From positions 2,745,482 to 2,809,481 of the forward strand of contig NZ_CP127390.1 in assembly GCF_030286045.1 (NCBI RefSeq): a stretch of DNA of 64,000 nucleotides, in the 5' to 3' direction. The stretch comes from Propionimicrobium sp. PCR01-08-3 (GTDB lineage: Bacteria > Actinomycetota > Actinomycetes > Propionibacteriales > Propionibacteriaceae). Below the pieces are notes generated by a model that saw only the letters and a program-made list of their open reading frames with translations, ran no database searches and was not told the origin of the DNA. Numbering within the stretch: position 1 is the first letter of the stretch; each line of letters begins with the position of its first letter. Shown piece after piece: positions 7,919 to 19,700 of the stretch. Both the position numbers and the translations under genes were made by a program.

Positions 7919-9379
7919 ATGAGTGTCCCGATGACGATGGCCGATCTCGACTTCAGTGCGATCATCGAAAAATTCGAGTTGAGTGAGGCCTTCGCACCGG
8001 AGCTGGAGGACGAGGCCAGCCGGGCGTCCGATCGGTTCAGCGAAGGGCGCATTGATGCGCGCAACCTCGAACTGGTCACCATCGACCCACCCGGCTCCAA
8101 GGATCTCGATCAGGCCGTCCGCATCGAGCAGGGCACCGAAACAGGCGACGATGGCTTCACCCTTTATTACGCGATCGCCGACGTGGGCGCCTTCGTAGCT
8201 CCGGGCAGCCCCCTCGATGCCGAGGCGAAGAGACGCGGGGAGACTATCTATCTGCCCAGCGGAAACATCCCGCTTTATCCACGCGTCCTCACCGAGCAGA
8301 CTGCGAGCCTGGTCGCAGGCGAAGACCGCCCCGCCGTGCTCTGGCAGATCGAAACCGACGGCACCGGCCTGTTGACTAGCGCCCGGGTCCGCCGGGCAAT
8401 GGTGCGCGTCCGGGCCCGCCTCGACTACCCCAGTTTGCAGGCCCGATACGACCGTGCCGAATCCCTGCCCGAACCGATCAAACATCTGCCGGAGTTCGGC
8501 ACGATGAGGCAACAACGCGCCCGCGAGCGCGGCGCTATCGAACTGCACTTGCCGGAGCAGGACCTCGTCCGTACCCCTGACGGCTGGCAGCTACGCCTCG
8601 AACCCCGCACCCAGATGGACGCGTGGAACAGCGAATGCTCACTGGCTACCGGGATCGCCGCAGCCCGGATCATGTTCGCCGGAGGCGCCGGCCTGTTGCG
8701 CACCTTGCCCGCACCCAGCGACGCGGCAAAATCACAATTCCGGGCAGCAGCAAAGGCCCTCGGCGTCCGGATCATCGATGGCTTCCCGCCGGGCGAAATC
8801 TTGGCCCGGTTGGATCTGGCCGACCCTGCCGCCCTGGCTCTGAATGCTGCCGCTACCAAGCTGCTCCGGGGATCAGGGTATTTGGCCTTCTCGTCCCGGC
8901 CGCCGCAGCCGGAAGCCTGGCACGCCGGCGTGGCCGGTACCTACGCGCACGCAACCGCGCCTATCCGCCGGCTCGGCGACCGATTCGTGAGCGAGATTTG
9001 CCTGGCCTTCGGTGGCGATTGGGCACGCTTGGACGACGAGACCACCCATCTCAGCGGTAACCTCCCCGCCGATATCGCCGAAGCCCTGCCCGAGCTGCCG
9101 GGCCTGCTCTCTCGCTCCGGACGCATCGCCTCCGATGTCGAAAACTCCTGCATCAACCTTGCCGAGGCGGTCGCGCTGCAAGACTGCATCGGTCAGGTCT
9201 ACGACGCCGGCCTGCTGCGCGACGGCGACGAACAACATGACAGCGAGATCTTCGTCTACGAGCCTCCGGTCATCGCCCAATGCCGCGGTGAAGTTCCTGC
9301 GGGCCAAAAGGTGCAGGTCCGGCTGGCCGAAGTCGACGTCGACCAGCGAAAGGTGCGGTTCGCGTATCCGGTTGGTTAG
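7919..9379 (+). CDS. RNB-domain 3'-5' exoribonuclease (RNase II/R family)
   Basis: A 486-residue protein consisting mainly of an RNB catalytic domain. Visible are IDPPGSKDLDQAV (about 57-69, metal-binding aspartates), YAIADVGAFV, RGETIYLP, PLYPRVLTE and the late THAT-like AHATAPIRRLGDRFV. It lacks the N-terminal cold-shock and long S1 regions of RNase R, as in the compact actinobacterial RNB proteins. It should degrade RNA processively from the 3' end. No Shine-Dalgarno is seen; TACGCT lies six bases before the ATG, suggesting leaderless expression. It converges with the nei gene without a gap. Confidence 0.88.
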   Translation: MSVPMTMADLDFSAIIEKFELSEAFAPELEDEASRASDRFSEGRIDARNLELVTIDPPGSKDLDQAVRIEQGTETGDDGFTLYYAIADVGAFVAPGSPLDAEAKRRGETIYLPSGNIPLYPRVLTEQTASLVAGEDRPAVLWQIETDGTGLLTSARVRRAMVRVRARLDYPSLQARYDRAESLPEPIKHLPEFGTMRQQRARERGAIELHLPEQDLVRTPDGWQLRLEPRTQMDAWNSECSLATGIAAARIMFAGGAGLLRTLPAPSDAAKSQFRAAAKALGVRIIDGFPPGEILARLDLADPAALALNAAATKLLRGSGYLAFSSRPPQPEAWHAGVAGTYAHATAPIRRLGDRFVSEICLAFGGDWARLDDETTHLSGNLPADIAEALPELPGLLSRSGRIASDVENSCINLAEAVALQDCIGQVYDAGLLRDGDEQHDSEIFVYEPPVIAQCRGEVPAGQKVQVRLAEVDVDQRKVRFAYPVG

Positions 9380-10219
9380 CTACAACTCCACCTCGTGGCC
9401 CACGGAGCCGGCGGGCTGGCATGAGGGGCACCAGTAGAGATTGCGTCCGGCAAGAGCGGCACCTGCAACCGGAGTGCCGCAGACCCAGCAGGGTTCTCCG
9501 AGTCTGCGGTAGACGTAAACCTCGCCGCCGTGCGCATCGACGCGGGGCGGGCGTCCCATCGCCTCGGGCATGTGTGCGGGCGCAACCGTGTCGATCTTGC
9601 CGGCTTTGACGGCGTAGGCCATCAGCACGACCAGGTCGGCCCATACCGAATCGAAGATATCGCGAGGGAGCTTCTTGGCCGGCAGCAACGGATCGATGCC
9701 GTGCCGAAACAGCACCTCGGCCCTGAAGATGTTGCCGACTCCGGCGAACACCTTCTGATCCATCAGCAGCACGCCGATCGGACGACCGCTGGCATGCACC
9801 TTCTTCCAGGCACGCTCGGGGTCGGCGCCCGGACGCAACGGGTCGGGACCCGCCGAAGCGACCACCGCATCGCGCTCGGCCGGGTCGATTAAACGGCACC
9901 ACTGCGGCCCGCGCAGATCCGCGGCCTGAGTCGGGTCCGCGATGCGCATCCGCAGGGTCGCAGGATGCGGCACCACCCCATCGACCGGGACGAACCACAG
10001 TTTGCCGATCAACCCGAGATGAATCCAGACCGTTCGTCCACCCTCGAAATCGATCAGCAGATGCTTGCCCACCGCATCCGCGGACACCAACTCGGTGCCG
10101 TTCAAGAGAGCGGACGCTGCAGCGAACCGCCCTTGCGGGCTCGCCACCTGAACCTCACGGTGCCCGAATCTGGCGGTGATCGCCGAACTGAGGCGGTGAA
10201 TGACATGACCTTCGGGCAC
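9380..10219 (-). CDS. nei: Fpg/Nei-family DNA glycosylase (endonuclease VIII type)
   Basis: A 279-residue bifunctional glycosylase/AP lyase. Maturation of a GTG start at 10219 exposes the catalytic N-terminal Pro-Glu (PEGHVIHRL), which fixes the start. Further marks are FAAASALLNG, GKHLLIDF, HLGLIG, the helix-two-turn-helix with VFAGVGNIFRAEVLF, and a C-terminal zinc finger CWVCG...CPSCQ. The PEGH form and SPQGRF resemble actinobacterial Nei1, which removes oxidised pyrimidines. An upstream in-frame ATG at 10267 would bury the catalytic proline and is rejected. Confidence 0.88.
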   Translation of the reverse strand: MPEGHVIHRLSSAITARFGHREVQVASPQGRFAAASALLNGTELVSADAVGKHLLIDFEGGRTVWIHLGLIGKLWFVPVDGVVPHPATLRMRIADPTQAADLRGPQWCRLIDPAERDAVVASAGPDPLRPGADPERAWKKVHASGRPIGVLLMDQKVFAGVGNIFRAEVLFRHGIDPLLPAKKLPRDIFDSVWADLVVLMAYAVKAGKIDTVAPAHMPEAMGRPPRVDAHGGEVYVYRRLGEPCWVCGTPVAGAALAGRNLYWCPSCQPAGSVGHEVEL

Positions 10220-10534
10220 GGCCGCAAGTGTATGCCGAATCCCAGCGTCCACCGGCTCTTCCACCACCCGCGTCAGGCCGTAGCAGAAAGCAGGAAACTT
10301 TTGGAGATTGTCACAACAAATGGCGCATTACGGGATCCAAGCCACGCCAACCACGGCGCGCGATACTCCTGCGATCGCGCCAGACAGGGCCCGACAGATC
10401 TTTGAAGAGTCGCCTCAGGGTTCAAGGGCGGAAGTCCTCGCACACGATTCGCCGGCCCCGATGTTCCAGGGCGCAGCAGGCGTAATCATCACTTGCCACC
10501 GGCTCACACCTTCGATCCGAACTAGGCTGAAGGC
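10220..10534 (+). other. Intergenic region between nei and the thiamine-binding gene
   Basis: The 315 bp carry no supported gene. No TPP riboswitch core is visible upstream of the thiamine-binding gene. TAGGCT (10523-10528) lies six bases before the next ATG and may be the -10 of a leaderless promoter. Nothing else stands out. Confidence 0.35.
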
Positions 10535-10840
10535 ATGTTAGTCGCATTCTCTATCACTCCATCCGGATCCGGCCCCGATGGCGCCGTGCACGATGCGGTC
10601 GCCGCCGCTGTCGAGGTCATCCGCGCATCAGGGCTACCCAACCACACCGACTCGATGTTCACTACGATCGAGGGCAACTGGGACGAATGCATGGCCGTCA
10701 TCAAGAAGGCCTGCGACAAGGTCGGCGAATCCGATCCCAGGGTCTCGCTCGTCCTCAAAGCCGACATCCGGCCCGGCTACAGCGGCGAGATGACCGGCAA
10801 GGTGGACCGGTTGGAGGAAGCTCTAAAGACCCGTCAGTAA
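10535..10840 (+). CDS. Thiamine-binding protein (MTH1187/YkoF family)
   Basis: A 101-residue protein of the DUF77 ferredoxin-like fold, recognisable by LVAFSITP at the start, the central MFTTIEGNWDECMAVIKKA and VSLVLKADIRPGYSGEMTGKV. Relatives bind thiamine or its pyrimidine part and form tetramers; the physiological role is unsettled. It is a single-gene unit with its own TANNNT box six bases before the ATG. Downstream is a 172-bp gap before the oxidoreductase operon. Confidence 0.82.
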   Translation: MLVAFSITPSGSGPDGAVHDAVAAAVEVIRASGLPNHTDSMFTTIEGNWDECMAVIKKACDKVGESDPRVSLVLKADIRPGYSGEMTGKVDRLEEALKTRQ

Positions 10841-11012
10841 GCACGGGCAAAGATAGGATACCCTTAGCCGACTAGGCAATTGAGCACTAGTAAAGTGACC
10901 GCCAAGAACGCATTCGTGACAGGTGCGCGGTCGCAACTGATCAGCGGAAGGGCAAATGATTCCGCCCCGGTGATCGTGTACCGAAGCGATCATCGAGGGC
11001 AGGGATTTTGCG

Positions 11013-12649
11013 ATGACGACGACCGACGGTCAACTAGATATAACCCAACTACCTGATCTGGCCGAGGGTACCGGCCGGGTTACCCCGGTTCGCAGTCGCC
11101 GGCCGATCTATGTCGATCTGCTGCCGCCCTGCAACAACGCCTGCCCCGCGGGCGAGAACATCCAGGAGTGGCTGCGGCTGATCAAGGAGGGCCAAGCCGA
11201 AGCCGCGTGGCGGCAGCTGACCCGTGACAATCCTTTCCCCGCCATTCACGGCCGGGTTTGCTACCACCCTTGTGAGGTGGCCTGCAACCGCCGCGACCTG
11301 GATTCCGCGGTCTCCATTCATTCGGTTGAGCGCTATCTCGGCGACCAGGCCATCGAGAACGATTGGCACTTCAGCAAGCCCCGCAACAACACCGGTTACC
11401 GGGTGCTGATCATCGGTGCCGGGCCGTCGGGCTTGTCGGCCGCCTACCATCTGGCCAGGGTCGGCCACGAGGTCGAGATTCACGACGCCGGCGAGAAGCC
11501 GGGCGGCATGATGCGCTACGGCATCCCCGAATACCGGCTTCCCCGCGACGTCGTCGATGCCGAGATCAAGCGGGTCGAAGACCTCGGGGTCAAGATCGTC
11601 CTCAACCACTCCGTCAAAGACCTGCTGCGAGAGCAGCGCGAGGGCAATTTCGACGCGGTCTTCATCGCTGTCGGCGCTCACCTGTCGAAGCGCGTCGAGA
11701 TCCCCAGCATGGACGCCGGCAAGATGGTCGACGCCGTCGACTTCCTGCGTAACGTCGCGTCCGGCGAGAAGCCGAAGATCGGACGCAGAGTCGCCGTCTA
11801 TGGTGGCGGTAACACGGCCATGGACGCTGCCCGCACCGCCCGCCGGATGGGCGCCGAAGAGGCAGTCATCATCTACCGCCGTAGCCAGGAGCAGATGCCG
11901 GCCCACGCGGAGGAACTCACCGACGCCGAGCAAGAGGGCGTCAAGGTGCACTGGTTGCGCACCATCAACGAGGTCGATGCCGACGACATCGAGGTCGAGA
12001 TCATGGAGCTCGACGAGTGGGGCAAGCCGCATGGCACCGGCAAGTTCGAGAAGCTGCCCGCCGACACCGTGATCATGGCTGTCGGCCAGGTCGCCGACAC
12101 CGGATTCCTGCACAGCCTGCCCGGCCTGCAATTCGTCAACGATGTCGTCCAGGTTGATCCCACCACTTTGATGACCGACGTGCCCGGCATCTTCGCCGGT
12201 GGCGACGCGGTGCCCTCCGAGCGCACCGTCACCGTCGGCACCGGGCATGGCAAGAAGGCCGCCAAGATGATCGACGCCTGGCTGAACCGCCGCCGGGTGC
12301 TGCCGACCGTCAAGCACCCGGGTGTCGGCTTCGACGACCTGCACCTGTGGTACTTCGGCGATCATCCGCGCAGCATCCAGTCCGAACTTGATCCCAGTGA
12401 GCGCGTCGCCGATTTCGACGAGATCGTGCAGGGTCTGACCGAAGACCAGGCCAACTTCGAGGCCCGCCGTTGCCTTTCCTGCGGCAACTGCTTCGAGTGC
12501 GACGGCTGCTTGGGGGCCTGCCCCGAAGACGCCGTCATCAAGCTCGGCAAGGGCCACAGATATCGCTTTGATTACGAGAAATGCACAGGTTGTGCAACCT
12601 GTTACGACCAGTGCCCGGCGCACGCTATCGAAATGATTGCGGAGAAGTG

Positions 12650-12650
<1 letters not shown>
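11013..12650 (+). CDS. GltD-like NAD(P)H oxidoreductase with fused C-terminal ferredoxin domain
   Basis: A 545-residue flavoprotein. The N-terminal cysteine-rich part (CNNACPAGENIQEW, CYHPCEVACNRRDLD) is the iron-sulphur region of glutamate-synthase small subunits. Two nucleotide-binding folds follow: GAGPSGLSAAYHLARVG for FAD and GGGNTAMDAARTARRMG for NAD(P). The C-terminus adds CLSCGNCFECDGCLGACP and CTGCATCYDQCP, a 2[4Fe-4S] ferredoxin-like domain. No large GltB subunit is present; instead it is translationally coupled (TGATG) to nifJ, so it probably passes electrons between reduced ferredoxin and NAD(P). That partnership is inference. Confidence 0.85.
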
Positions 12651-16411
<3,761 letters not shown>

Positions 16412-16412
16412 G

Positions 16413-17561
16413 ATGGTGGAGTTCGATCCCGATGCCTTGCAAGCCGCTGCAGAGTCGGCCCGGCTGAAATCGGCGATGGGCAGCAATGCCACCGACCAGT
16501 TGGCTCCCGCCTCCGCCTTGATCGAGGACGAGGAGCCGGCCGCCCCGGAGGCCATCAACGACCTGCGGACCCGCTACATGGGTTTGCAGTTGCGCAATCC
16601 GCTGGTGGCCTCGGCCGGTCCGTTGAGTCAGACGCTCGATGGCATCAAATCGCTCGCCGGTGGTGGCGTGGGCGCGATCGTGATGTACTCGCTGTTCGAG
16701 GAGCAGATCCGTCACGAGGCTGCGCGCGAGACCGAGATGATGGACCGCAGCGCCGAGAGCTTCGCCGAGGCGCTGAGCTACTTCCCGACCGAGCCGAGCA
16801 ACGAGTCGGGCCTGGTGCACAGCTATCTGCAGCTGATCGAGAAGGCGGCGCCGGTGATCGACGTGCCGCTGATCGCCAGCCTCAACGGCTCCGCCAAGGG
16901 CGAATGGTCGGGCATGGCCCGTCGGATGGTCGACGCCGGGGCGTCCGGTATCGAGTTGAACGTCTATTACCTGCCCGAAGATCTGCAGGTCTCGGGCCGC
17001 GAGGTCGAGCAGCGGTACGTCGACATCGTGGCGGACGTGAAGCAGAAGGTCAGCGTCCCGGTCGCGGTGAAGCTGAGCCCGTTCTTCTCGAGCTTCGGCG
17101 AGATGGCGCGCAGGCTCGACGAGGCCGGCGCGGATGCGCTGGTGTTGTTCAACCGGTTCTTGCAGCCCGACATCGATCTCGATCAGCTTCAGGTCATCTC
17201 CGGCTTTGATCTGTCGAATCCGGACGAGGCGAAGCTGCCGCGCAGCTGGATCTCCGCGCTGTATCGCCGGGTCAGTGCCTCGCTGGCCGCAAGTACCGGT
17301 GTCGAGACCACCCAGGACGTGGTGAAGTATCTACTGGCCGGTGCCGACGTAGTGATGACAACCGCGGCGCTGGTACGCAACGGCAGTTCGTATGCCGGCC
17401 AGTTGGTCGACGGTGTGACCTCATGGTTGAACCGCCGCCAGCTGACCCTCAATCAGGCTCGCGGCATGCTCGCTGTTCCGGCCGGGGCGGACGCGGACGA
17501 GTACGCGCGTTCGGGTTACGTCTCGGGTCTGGAGCGGGCCAAGAAGACCTACGCCAAGTAA
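16413..17561 (+). CDS. Dihydroorotate dehydrogenase-like FMN protein
   Basis: A 382-residue protein whose core starts at about residue 52, MGLQLRNPLVASAGPLSQTLD, a dihydroorotate dehydrogenase-like TIM barrel. Further conserved parts are IVMYSLFEEQI, NGSAKGEW, ELNVYYLPED and VKLSPFFSS. Proteins of this subgroup recur beside nifJ and are not the pyrimidine-pathway enzyme; their reaction is unknown. The start at 16413 has AAGGAGG nearby and follows the nifJ stop, adding about 50 residues before the usual start. The operon ends with a strong terminator. Confidence 0.82.
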   Translation: MVEFDPDALQAAAESARLKSAMGSNATDQLAPASALIEDEEPAAPEAINDLRTRYMGLQLRNPLVASAGPLSQTLDGIKSLAGGGVGAIVMYSLFEEQIRHEAARETEMMDRSAESFAEALSYFPTEPSNESGLVHSYLQLIEKAAPVIDVPLIASLNGSAKGEWSGMARRMVDAGASGIELNVYYLPEDLQVSGREVEQRYVDIVADVKQKVSVPVAVKLSPFFSSFGEMARRLDEAGADALVLFNRFLQPDIDLDQLQVISGFDLSNPDEAKLPRSWISALYRRVSASLAASTGVETTQDVVKYLLAGADVVMTTAALVRNGSSYAGQLVDGVTSWLNRRQLTLNQARGMLAVPAGADADEYARSGYVSGLERAKKTYAK

Positions 17562-17580
17562 GCGTCTATTCCACGGGGTG

Positions 17581-17623
17581 GCGAACTCCCCGCCGTGTTC
17601 AGTCCGGCGGGGAGTTCGCTTTT
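17581..17623 (+). terminator. Rho-independent terminator of the nifJ operon
   Basis: Arms GCGAACTCCCCGCC (17581-17594) and GGCGGGGAGTTCGC (17606-17619) are perfectly complementary over 14 bp with an 11-nt loop and are followed by TTTT (17620-17623). It begins 19 nt after the stop codon. Confidence 0.93.
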
Positions 17624-17668
17624 CCGGGTTTCCTCTGCCCAGCCCGTCTCGGTTCGCCCCGTACCGAT

Positions 17669-17701
17669 AGTTCGAACTTTTAAGCATCTCTTTGCTACAG
17701 T
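17669..17701 (+). promoter_or_regulatory. Promoter and palindrome of the Phd/RelE-like TA operon
   Basis: A perfect 10-bp palindrome AGTTCGAACT (17669-17678) lies upstream of a -10-like TACAGT (17696-17701) placed six bases before the antitoxin ATG. The palindrome is in the -35 area and may be the antitoxin operator. Confidence 0.45.
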
Positions 17702-17707
17702 TGGTGC

Positions 17708-17977
17708 ATGTCCGCCGTTCTTCATGTGCCTGCCGCCCTTGCCACCAAGAAGGGTGCCGGCTACCTCGCAGAGCAGGCCGGCGATCAAACTGTCGTCCTC
17801 ACCAACCACGGCAAGTCGACGGCCGTTGTCATGAGCCCTGAGAACTTCGATGAACTGCAGCGCGCTCTGAGGGAGGCTGCGAACCGTTTGATCAGTGGGG
17901 TTACGGATCTCGTCGCCGAGGGCGCGACATTTCGATCCGTCGAGGACGCCAGGCAGCGTCTGCATGTTGACCGGTGA
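17708..17977 (+). CDS. Phd/YefM-family antitoxin
   Basis: An 89-residue protein with the Phd/YefM N-terminal fold: strand VLHVPAALATKKGAGYLAEQ, then VVLTNHGKSTAVVMSPENFDEL, the diagnostic segment. The C-terminal acidic helix region (ALREAANRLI and after) would bind the toxin. It is probably translated from a leaderless message. Its last 14 bases overlap the start of the toxin gene, so the two are coupled. Confidence 0.82.
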   Translation: MSAVLHVPAALATKKGAGYLAEQAGDQTVVLTNHGKSTAVVMSPENFDELQRALREAANRLISGVTDLVAEGATFRSVEDARQRLHVDR

Positions 17978-18713
17978 GCATTTTCCCGGCGATCAAGCCG
18001 AAGTCGTCATCTCGGACGACGTCACAGAATGGATGATCGACAACATCACCGACTCTCAGCGAGACGAGGTACTGGACGATGTCGTCGCGCTCTTCACGCA
18101 ACCATGGGGAAAGCACCCACTATCCAACCGCAATGCCGCAGATCATCTCGCCGGATTCAATACCGCGACGACCTTGCGCGGTGATTACCGCATCGTGTTC
18201 CGCAGTACGGTTACCAGTGCCGGAACCGGACTCATCCAGGTCGTGGCGATCGGACGACGGACCGACTCCCGCGTCTACGACGCCGTCAATGCCCTGCTCT
18301 GCTGTGGGCACCTCGATCCCTCCCTGGAGCAACAGATCTGGGATCTTCTCAAGATCTTCGAGGACACCGCGGAGCGGTTCGGCCTCGAGTTGTGGGACTA
18401 CCAGCCGCAACCGGCATCTGCCGGCCTCGTCAAGGCTGCGGTCGTAACAGGGGCGCTTACCCGCGAAGTGGCCGAGCGGCTCTCAGCGGACGAGATCACT
18501 GCGGCGCTCGAGGAGGCCTGGGATCCCGACACCGGCGAGCTCGATCCTGAGCGCGCCTTGAAGGCCGCGCTGCGACGTGTCGCCTCCAGTTCGGACCCTG
18601 AGCAGATCCTCAAAGTGCGTTCGGAGCCGCGCTGCGGCGCATACATGGTCCGGGCAAAGGCCCCGTGCATCCGCAGGCGCGGTCATCCCGGTGCCCACCG
18701 GGCGACCGCTTAG
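17964..18713 (+). CDS. RelE-like toxin with long C-terminal Cys/His extension
   Basis: A 249-residue protein. Residues 10-105 fit the RelE/ParE fold: VVISDDVTEWMIDN, a helix, HPLSNRNAADHLAGFNT, LRGDYRIVFRSTV and LIQVVAIGRRTDSRVYDAVN, including basic residues used for RNA cleavage. Typical toxins end here; this one continues about 140 residues with a helical region and a C-terminal CGAYMVRAKAPCIRRRGHPGAH, which looks like a C-C-H-H metal site. The start at 17964 overlaps the antitoxin end. Toxin activity is inferred; the extension has no assigned function. Confidence 0.7.
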   Translation: MLTGEHFPGDQAEVVISDDVTEWMIDNITDSQRDEVLDDVVALFTQPWGKHPLSNRNAADHLAGFNTATTLRGDYRIVFRSTVTSAGTGLIQVVAIGRRTDSRVYDAVNALLCCGHLDPSLEQQIWDLLKIFEDTAERFGLELWDYQPQPASAGLVKAAVVTGALTREVAERLSADEITAALEEAWDPDTGELDPERALKAALRRVASSSDPEQILKVRSEPRCGAYMVRAKAPCIRRRGHPGAHRATA

Positions 18714-18750
18714 CGGGCCCATGCAGAATCGCCTCGAACAATCTGACCGG

Positions 18751-19032
18751 TCATTCACCGGCCTCATACTGCGCAATGCTCTCTTCAGTATCCGGCAGGA
18801 GCACTGCATCGACCTCCGCAAGGTCGTCCAGGTACTCGTGGTCCGGTGTCTCGGTCTCGAGAGCAGTCCTCAACTCAGTATGCCGGCGTGCTTGAAGCAT
18901 TTGCTCAATCAACTGACCGGGCGTCAGGTTTGCTGCCCGAGCCGCATCACGAACATCATCACGAACGGCGCGGGGAACCTTGATAACGGCCATATCGGCC
19001 ATGCTCAGCTCTCCCGCAACCTCGATACTCAT
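18751..19032 (-). CDS. Ribbon-helix-helix antitoxin-like protein, third gene of a TA operon
   Basis: A 93-residue protein with MAVIKVPRAVRDDVRDAARA followed by LTPGQLIEQML, an RHH-type domain typical of VapB/MazE-like antitoxins, then an acidic tail ending ESIAQYEAGE. Its ATG overlaps the previous stop by one base (TGATG), so it is co-translated with the HigA-like antidote gene. No partner toxin follows; the next gene is convergent. An internal ATG 12 codons on is an alternative start. Role unknown: a second antitoxin, a regulator, or an orphan. Confidence 0.6.
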   Translation of the reverse strand: MSIEVAGELSMADMAVIKVPRAVRDDVRDAARAANLTPGQLIEQMLQARRHTELRTALETETPDHEYLDDLAEVDAVLLPDTEESIAQYEAGE

Positions 19033-19331
19033 CAACTGACCGTCTCGAAGTGAAGCTTGAGTCCCAGCGCGCTCGCGACTTTCATAATGGTGGCAAAGCT
19101 AGGATTACCGTCTGCGGAAAGCGCCTTATAGAGCCCCTCCCGGCTCATGCCCACTCGGCGGGCAAGCTGGCTGAGATTGCCGGAGCGGGCAATCGTACCC
19201 AGCGCATTCGCGATCAGGGCCGGATCGTCGCTATCTTCGAGCGTCGCCTCCAGATAGGCAGCAGCGTCGCCAAGGCTACTCAGATAGTCGGCACCGTCAT
19301 AGGAGCTAAATTGCTCAGCCGAATCATTCAT
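19032..19331 (-). CDS. HI1420-type antidote protein with HTH domain
   Basis: A 99-residue protein. The N-terminal half contains DYLSSLGDAAAYLEATLEDSDDP, the C-terminal half an XRE-like HTH with NLSQLARRVGMSREGLYKALS and PSFATIMKVASALGLKL. This is the HI1420 pattern of addiction-module antidotes encoded downstream of the killer gene. It overlaps the toxin gene by 8 bp. Binding to the operon promoter and neutralising the upstream toxin are expected from the family. Confidence 0.85.
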   Translation of the reverse strand: MNDSAEQFSSYDGADYLSSLGDAAAYLEATLEDSDDPALIANALGTIARSGNLSQLARRVGMSREGLYKALSADGNPSFATIMKVASALGLKLHFETVS

Positions 19332-19626
19332 TGCTTATCCATTCCCGAGCGATGCGGTGCGCGTTCTCAATATCGCGCTGTTGGCTTGACTTGTCGCCAC
19401 CACACAGCAACAAAATCAGCCGGGAACCACGTTGCAAGTAGTAGACCCGATATCCGGGCCCATAATCGATGCGCAACTCCCAAATCCCGGCTCCGACCGA
19501 TTTCGCATCACCACGATTACCAGCAGAGAGACGATCGATCCTTGCCAAGATACGACCAGCACCCTGCCGGTCCCTAAGTCTGGTCAGCCAACGGTCAAAC
19601 GTCGTACTCTTGACGACCTCCACCAT
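19324..19626 (-). CDS. HI1419-type addiction-module killer protein (RelE/ParE superfamily)
   Basis: A 100-residue protein, VEVVKSTTFDRWLTRLRD, RILARIDRLSAGNRGDAKSVG, then IWELRIDYGPGYRVYY and LILLLCGGDKSSQQRDI, the standard HI1419 wording. In this group the toxin gene precedes the antidote gene, as here. A TACAGT box six bases before the ATG implies leaderless expression. Confidence 0.86.
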   Translation of the reverse strand: MVEVVKSTTFDRWLTRLRDRQGAGRILARIDRLSAGNRGDAKSVGAGIWELRIDYGPGYRVYYLQRGSRLILLLCGGDKSSQQRDIENAHRIAREWISNE

Positions 19627-19632
19627 GCGTCA

Positions 19633-19647
19633 ACTGTAGTTCACAGT
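19633..19647 (-). promoter_or_regulatory. Palindromic promoter of the HI1419/HI1420-type operon
   Basis: ACTGT (19633-19637) and ACAGT (19643-19647) form an inverted repeat with a 5-bp spacer. On the minus strand the proximal arm is part of TACAGT, the -10-like box six bases from the ATG. A repressor bound here would cover the promoter. Confidence 0.45.
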
Positions 19648-19700
19648 AGCGCAAAGGGCAATACAACCTCGGGCAAAGACACCGCTTGGATCGCCGCCGA

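Noticed and set aside
10380-10534. Possible TPP riboswitch before the thiamine-binding gene
   Set aside because: The conserved CTGAGA and ACC(T)GAAC-type core elements are not present.
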